From assembly GCA_024036415.1 (NCBI GenBank), contig JAMWET010001193.1, positions 62,001 through 126,000 on the forward strand: a DNA stretch of 64,000 nt, given 5' to 3'. Position numbers and translations under genes: made by a program. Source of the DNA: Prochilodus magdalenae (Eukaryota > Chordata > Actinopteri > Characiformes > Prochilodontidae). The notes beneath the pieces were generated by a model. That model was not told where the DNA came from, ran no database searches, and was given only the letters and a program-made list of their open reading frames with translations. The first letter of the stretch is position 1. Each line of letters starts with the position of its first letter. Positions 58,561 through 64,000 of this stretch are shown here, one piece after another.

Positions 58561-59514
58561 TGCATATTTCAAAAGAAGTAAAGGTGCAACCCTATCACAA
58601 CTTGCCTTTCTCCAAAAAAAAAAAAAACATCCAGTATCAATCATTTACTTTCATAGAAGACCAGTTCTCTGGAGGAAGATGCAGTACATGGTACATGGAG
58701 CTTATGTTGCTATAGTAACAAATGTACCTTGAACTCATGGAAGGCCACTATCATGCAGGCCGCAGCTGTCCTGTGTTTGGACATCTGTGTGAGGTGGCAG
58801 TGTAGGTCTATAGACTGACACGTGTCATTTGAAGAACCAATCACAACATCAGCTGTGGTGGCAGTTTACTTTGTGATTATGAAAGCTTCACCTTCACTGT
58901 CAGCATTCAGCAGATATTGGCTGTTTTGATCTTGGCCATCATCGCATGACTAATCACTGCATTTACCTCTGTAAAGAACATTTGAAGCAAAGGTGTTTTG
59001 GATTTCCCCCAAAACAGCTAGACCTTTTTAAATGTTACATTTGTATTATTTAATGATTTACATGAAAATCAGCTGATCTGTGTGGGAATTACAACTGTTA
59101 CAAATTACAACTATTAAATTTCATACGCAGCACCCCACTTCCCCCTTTTATGGGATCTGGAAGACAGTAGAAAACAACTAGTTAATCTCAGAAGAACTGG
59201 TTACCTTATAGAGAAAAATCCTTTCACAACTAAAAGAAGAATACCCTCCAGCCCTCCAGAAGGTCAACAGTAAACCTGAAAAACAGGAATGCCAGAGTTT
59301 ATTAAAAACATATACAAATGTCTATACAGTTCTGGAATAACCTTTTATGGATAGATGAGACAAAGATCAACTTATACCAGAAAAATAGGAAGAATTTTTC
59401 ATAGACATAATTATATATACATTCCATATACCTTATTATATGAATAATCACAATTATGTTATGCATTAATGTATAACATATCCTGTACTAGCTGGAATAT
59501 TATCCAACGGAACA
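58561..59514. other. Intergenic, nothing recognised
   Basis: No gene recognised. An A-run lies at 58614-58627. Confidence 0.4.
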
Positions 59515-59600
59515 CTAAGCACGGTTGTAAGTCGCTCTAGATAAGAGCGTCTGCTAAATGCCTTAAATGCAAATGTAAATGTAAATGTAAATGTAATGTT
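59515..59600 (+). repeat. SINE/LINE 3' tail with (AAATGT)n
   Basis: The phrase 'ttgtaagtcgctctagataa' and 'gagcgtctgctaaatgcc' is followed by about five AAATGT units, the classic tail of fish SINEs mobilised by an L2-like LINE. The body upstream was not recognised. Confidence 0.85.
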
Positions 59601-60010
59601 CACAAGTAACATGCTAAATAAGTAGTACTGTTATTATTACAACACATATGTCCTTCCTGCCTCCTACTAATCAAGTTGTAAAGCAATAGTATAGTTCCAG
59701 AGTATTTATGATATAAAACATTTTGTCGAATACAAAAAATGTGTTACTTGTTTAAAAAAAAAACTAGCTAATTAGAATAGCTAATTAGAAAACTAGCTAA
59801 TTAGAATAGACAAAAATACACAATACACTGTGGTCTGTGAATGTGTTTGCTTAACCATTTCCAAATCTTTTCTCATTGAAGTCCAGTATTTGCAGTTACC
59901 ATCCAATACCTGCTTTAGCTAATCAGTCCAATAAAATCAGGTGCTACTGATGAACAAATCCATGCATTGACTGGAGTGCAGTGAGATGTCAGGAACCAAA
60001 CATCTGTTCT
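59601..60010. other. Intergenic with small local duplication
   Basis: 59763-59806 holds a twofold tandem 'aactagctaattagaata' repeat. No gene. Confidence 0.45.
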
Positions 60011-60016
60011 TCTACC

Positions 60017-60130
60017 TCAGTTGTCTTCAACCCTTCTCCTAGAGCACTACTATTCTGCAGAATCCCAGCCACAATCAGCCACACCTGCTCCAGCTAATTA
60101 ACTTCTTCCTGATTGGCTGGATCAGATGCA
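60017..60130. mobile_element. hAT-type MITE fragment (one end)
   Basis: The phrase 'cagttgtcttcaacccttct' with 'ctagagcactactattctgc' fits the left end of a CAGGGGTCTTCAACCC-type fish MITE. The opposite end was not found, so it is truncated or internally degraded. Confidence 0.45.
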
Positions 60131-63055
60131 CCAGTGTTACGTCATATATGATCAGAAACCACAAAGGCAAGTCTATTTAAGATAGCGACTTGATGCAATT
60201 TGTGGCAGTGGTCAGAGGCATTGTCACGTGTGCTGAGTGAGGAGGTGGGATGTAGTCGCAAGAGTGCTTTATTGTATATAATACAAATGAATAATATAAA
60301 AAAGGACGTATTACAAGACTTTTACACAACAAGCAGCACTACAGAAACACAAAACACAGAGTGCAGTCTATCACATCTATCCAAAATCTATTTCAAGGTT
60401 TTTCTCTCAATTTGTCACACATCCATATAACATTACAAAGGTTGGAAATAATTTACAAACTACAAAAACGTAAGATGATTAAGTACTTTCTTTTTAATGT
60501 CAGTCAATCTCAAAACTGTGTAATTTTGCCCTGTAAAGCTAAACATATAAAATAGTAATACAAATTTAGAAAATTATTTATTGTTAAATAATGAGTGATT
60601 GTTGTATCACATAGAGATGGCTTTTATTTTCACATGATGTAGTTCAGTCCATCATTGAAAGCTGTTTGTAACACAAAATCAAATGTAATTGGTACTCAAT
60701 TTTGAGTAATGGGAATAGCTAAAAATGCTATACCACAAAACATACCAAGGCATGCTAAAGAGAATTTGTAAAAGCCTACAATAAACCTGTAAAGGGCTTC
60801 AGTGAACTACCAATATATTGTTACAATCCAAAGACAAAACAAGACAAAATAAGGTTGTGCAAAATAAAAATTAGCTTTACTTGCTTTACTGTCATTATTT
60901 CAAGTTTTTTCATTGGAGAAACTGACAGAGCATTTATCAAAATATCGATGAGCTATTTTTCGAATCTTTTCCTAACTTGCTTCTCCACTGCAAATTAGAG
61001 AGATATAATTCTTCTGAACATGTTTGTTAGACTGTGTGTAGGGACACAAGCAACCATACTATCTGTTGCATTTGCATGTATGTGGGCTTTTTAAAAGACA
61101 TAGGCGACTCCCTCTGATGTGAGAATCTCATTAGGCTATTTATACCAGGGTCATTGTGCAGATACATAATTTGGATATTTAACCTCCCTCTCCCATCTTC
61201 ACGTACCCCTGCTTCAGTGATCATACACGGATCAGATACGATTACCTGAAGCCCACAGTACATCACATCTAATCACCTCCCCGACATTGTCCGTTGCCAG
61301 GACACGCTCAAAATCAACTGTCAAACACACTGGGGCAAATGACCATGTTTATAAAATAGAGTAGGCAGTGCAGGCAATTTGAGCTGTGTGTTGTGCATTC
61401 AGCTCTATGGACAGCTCATTTGTGCTCAGAAGAGTCTTTGAAGTTTCTTTTTTCTTTAATGCACAGTTCATTAGCCACGACTGAGCTCATTTAGCCCTGG
61501 CACCATGTACAATACAGTGACTGAACCAAAAGCACATAACACCCTATTTAAGTCTTCCTGAGTAGAACTATTTGCTGTGAAATAATGACTAAAAGTAAAA
61601 GCAAAAGTGGCCTAACAAACCCAAGCCTAAAAAAAGTCTCATGACCAAAAACTACACACATACTGGAATTCTGAATAGCAGAACTACCACCTGCCTGGCT
61701 ACATGGGAGCTTGAGGGGTTTAACCACTTGATTTGCCAGCACACCCACCACATCGACTACCCCAAATTTCTACTTGTTAGAAAAAACATGTCCAATGTCA
61801 GTAAAAAGATTATAAGATGTAAGGCAGTCAGTGAAAAATGCAGTATTTTCTTTCCTCCCCATGACTTTGTCCACTTTAGCTAAACACATAAAACTCTCCT
61901 TAGATAATCACAGATGTTCAGCAGACGTCATAACCACTTGGCGGACACGATCACCAACATGTATGCAGCTGTGTGCTGGGTTGGACTGACCATCGGGAGA
62001 ACCGGAACAACCTCTGAAGGGTCATTGTAGGCCGGTGAGAGAGTGAGAAAAAGAAAATGCGTGTTTCTAATGTAGCCCTGTAAAAAAAGAAAAGGAGACC
62101 AACCAGGACAAACAACCTGTGTCAGGCAAGTACTGGAGAGCACATATAAATACACATTAGTGGACCACTGCATTCTCAGTCTCTGGAGTGGGGCGGATGT
62201 CTGTGTGGTTGTGGTGGGCTGGTCAAGACCAAAGTCCAGGGCTGAATTTAGTTTCTTGGCTCAATGTCACCGCTAGACAACAATGCATTTTTTCCAACAT
62301 CAGTATGCAAACACAGCATACGTCTGCTGCTCTGTTCCAATAGCTATAGGGAATAGACATACTTCACTGTGATAGAGAAAACTGTGGGAAGTTCAATACT
62401 GTGAGAAAGCAAAATTCACAGTCTTCCACTTTCATGGTGTCGCAGTTCTGCATTGTGATATCAGGATAGCAACTGAAGATTGTCTGGCTCTGGTTCTAGT
62501 TCCACACTTGAGTAAATAAAACTGAAAATAGAAAAAATAAAATAAAATTAAAAGTGTGCTTTAAAAATCAAATGGAGGCATAGGAGGAGTTAGAGGAATT
62601 AAGGTCTCTGCGTCTGTCACCGAAAAAATTACATCGTAGTTGAATTTGCTTTGTTGTTTATTACTGCCATTACCTTCCCCCAATCTCATCCTGCAGAAGT
62701 TTTTGTTATGAATAAAACAATTACCCTTTCTCTTTCTCTCTCTCACTTAATTTAATCTTTTTTTATTAAAAAAATGACTGAAAATCCACTAAAAACAGTA
62801 CCAAATGTTTTGTTAATCTCGATTTTAGCTAGTTTTGTACCATTTTAACAAAACAATGTGATCAAACTCCTCACCATGTGCCCATTAGGAGCAGAGATAA
62901 ATACGCAGGGGGGTGGCTAAAATAAAAGCTCCGTCTAAACTAAAGTGACATGAAAATTAGGACAGCATTTTCTAAATCAACTTTTAAAAAAAATAAACTC
63001 ATAATGAATATAAATCTATGCTGGTCTTTACTCCAGCAGCAGTAATACATTGTTA
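60131..63055. other. Intergenic, nothing recognised
   Basis: AT-rich. Open frames of 60-81 codons on both strands (for example 61027-61266, 61928-62173) have no domain or splice support. Confidence 0.4.
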
Positions 63056-63059
63056 CCCA

Positions 63060-63250
63060 TCTTTACTTTGTTTTTCGGACCCCCATGGGGTTTGGGTGGA
63101 GGATCATGCTCAGCACTGCGGTGTTGGTGGAGTTTAACATTGTGTCCACTCACTGTCCACTCTATTAGACACTCCTGCTTTGTTTGTCCAGCTTATAAAT
63201 GTAAAGTCAGGGACACTAGCTCATCTGTTGTTTGGTTGGTGGCCTATCGT
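63060..63250. repeat. Dispersed fish repeat, related to 54985-55165
   Basis: The phrases 'cagcactgcggtgttggtgg', 'tgtccactcactgtccactc' and 'tattagacactcctgctttg' match a high-copy repeat I remember from otophysan fish. Confidence 0.6.
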
Positions 63251-63288
63251 CAGTCCAGAAACCCACCTCTGCTGTGATTTGACATGCA

Positions 63289-63331
63289 TGTGTGTGTGTG
63301 TGTGTGTGTGTGAGCGTGTGTGGATGTGTGA
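63289..63331. repeat. (GT)n microsatellite
   Basis: GT run with a few interruptions. Confidence 0.9.
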
Positions 63332-64000
63332 AATGGTGCGTGGAAGCTAGATGGTTTAGCTGTCTGATCTTATTAGTACAACCGCTGCAACAACACAGCA
63401 ACCATCCCCCATCTCCCTCCTACTCCTCTTAGACACTCAGAGTCTGAGTGTTTGTCTGATGTATGCGTACGTTTCACACTTACAGTAAAATGCTCTCTAT
63501 CTTTATTGCGTAAAGTAACTATAATTCACCTCTCGCCAATAAACACAGCCATGTTTTCATTGCCTACCACACCCACACATCAGCAGCAGTCAGCAGCAGC
63601 CCTTATCTTCAGGGTAAGAGTACACATGCCGCTCTTATTGATACTCATCAAGCTCCCTGTTTACAAACCTCACTCTTTGATTTCCACTAAATGAATCATG
63701 GATAATGTTTAAACCAGCAGGCTGCTTTTGATGTGCACTGAATGCTTTTGTGCAAACACTGTTCTACTCATGTGTGCATATTCACACCAGCTGTCTCAAC
63801 CTAATGAGATCATGAGCAGGTTCAGTATCATTTCGAGGCAGGCTAAGACCCATTGTTAATGAACCTCAGACCTGATGATTGGGGTCACTGATGACGTCAT
63901 GAACCTGAACAGGAATAATTAGGGTCAGATATTTCAAATATTAGGGGCCCAAGCACTGGTGGTGCTCAAACCTTACTTTTATATTATTTCATTTTTTTAT
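63332..64000. other. Intergenic, nothing recognised
   Basis: Contains a perfect CRE-type palindrome (63891-63900). The final 60 bases (aggggcccaagcactggtgg) resemble the start of a fish repeat cut by the window edge. Confidence 0.4.
63891..63900. promoter_or_regulatory. Perfect CRE-like palindrome ATGACGTCAT
   Basis: The consensus for CREB/ATF binding, extended by one base on each side. No gene starts nearby within the window, so its role is open. Confidence 0.3.

Overview
The window reads as genomic DNA of a teleost fish. The evidence is spliced genes with GT-AG introns, fish-type GIMAP (AIG1) GTPases, a secreted WxxW-domain protein, Tc1/mariner and hAT elements, a LINE, a Ty3/gypsy remnant, many dinucleotide microsatellites, and short repeats of types I associate with otophysan fish (characins, catfishes and relatives). 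The order is inferred from repeat flavour only. Nothing bacterial or viral was seen.

Layout. 1-7.6 kb is intergenic, with a tRNA-derived SINE relic, an interstitial telomere repeat and a 1-kb non-autonomous hAT element. At 7.6-11.8 kb a seven-coding-exon gene encodes a small secreted protein with two tandem WxxW domains; a decayed copy of its signal-peptide exon lies at 18.7 kb. At 11.9-23 kb transposon fossils dominate: a hAT MITE, two Tc1 elements, and an integrase-core transposase with 21-bp subterminal repeats. At 24.2-28.3 kb is a divergent GIMAP pair: a single-domain GIMAP on the minus strand ending in a CaaX-like tail, and a two-domain GIMAP on the plus strand. A compact interval with oppositely facing TATA boxes lies between them.

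At 29.5-31 kb and 40.9-42.2 kb two arrays of the same 29-bp minisatellite sit between the same flanking sequences, so the unit was copied together with its flanks. Between them are a zinc-finger multicopy pseudogene, a second broken multicopy ORF, a Ty3/gypsy remnant with a candidate 3' LTR, and a large hairpin with 50-bp tandem repeats. A truncated LINE follows at 44.9-46.7 kb.

At 48.3-53.2 kb the GIMAP pair appears again: the minus-strand partner is truncated just after the P-loop, and the plus-strand partner carries one in-frame nonsense codon but is otherwise intact, including its last exon. From 53.2 kb to the end I see only microsatellites and dispersed repeats.

How it fits together. 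The main biology is a small immune-type GTPase cluster that expanded by duplicating a divergent two-gene unit and then partly decayed, beside a secreted WxxW protein, in a repeat-rich region. Gene models were built by hand from splice signals and by comparing the two copies; transcript data would settle them.
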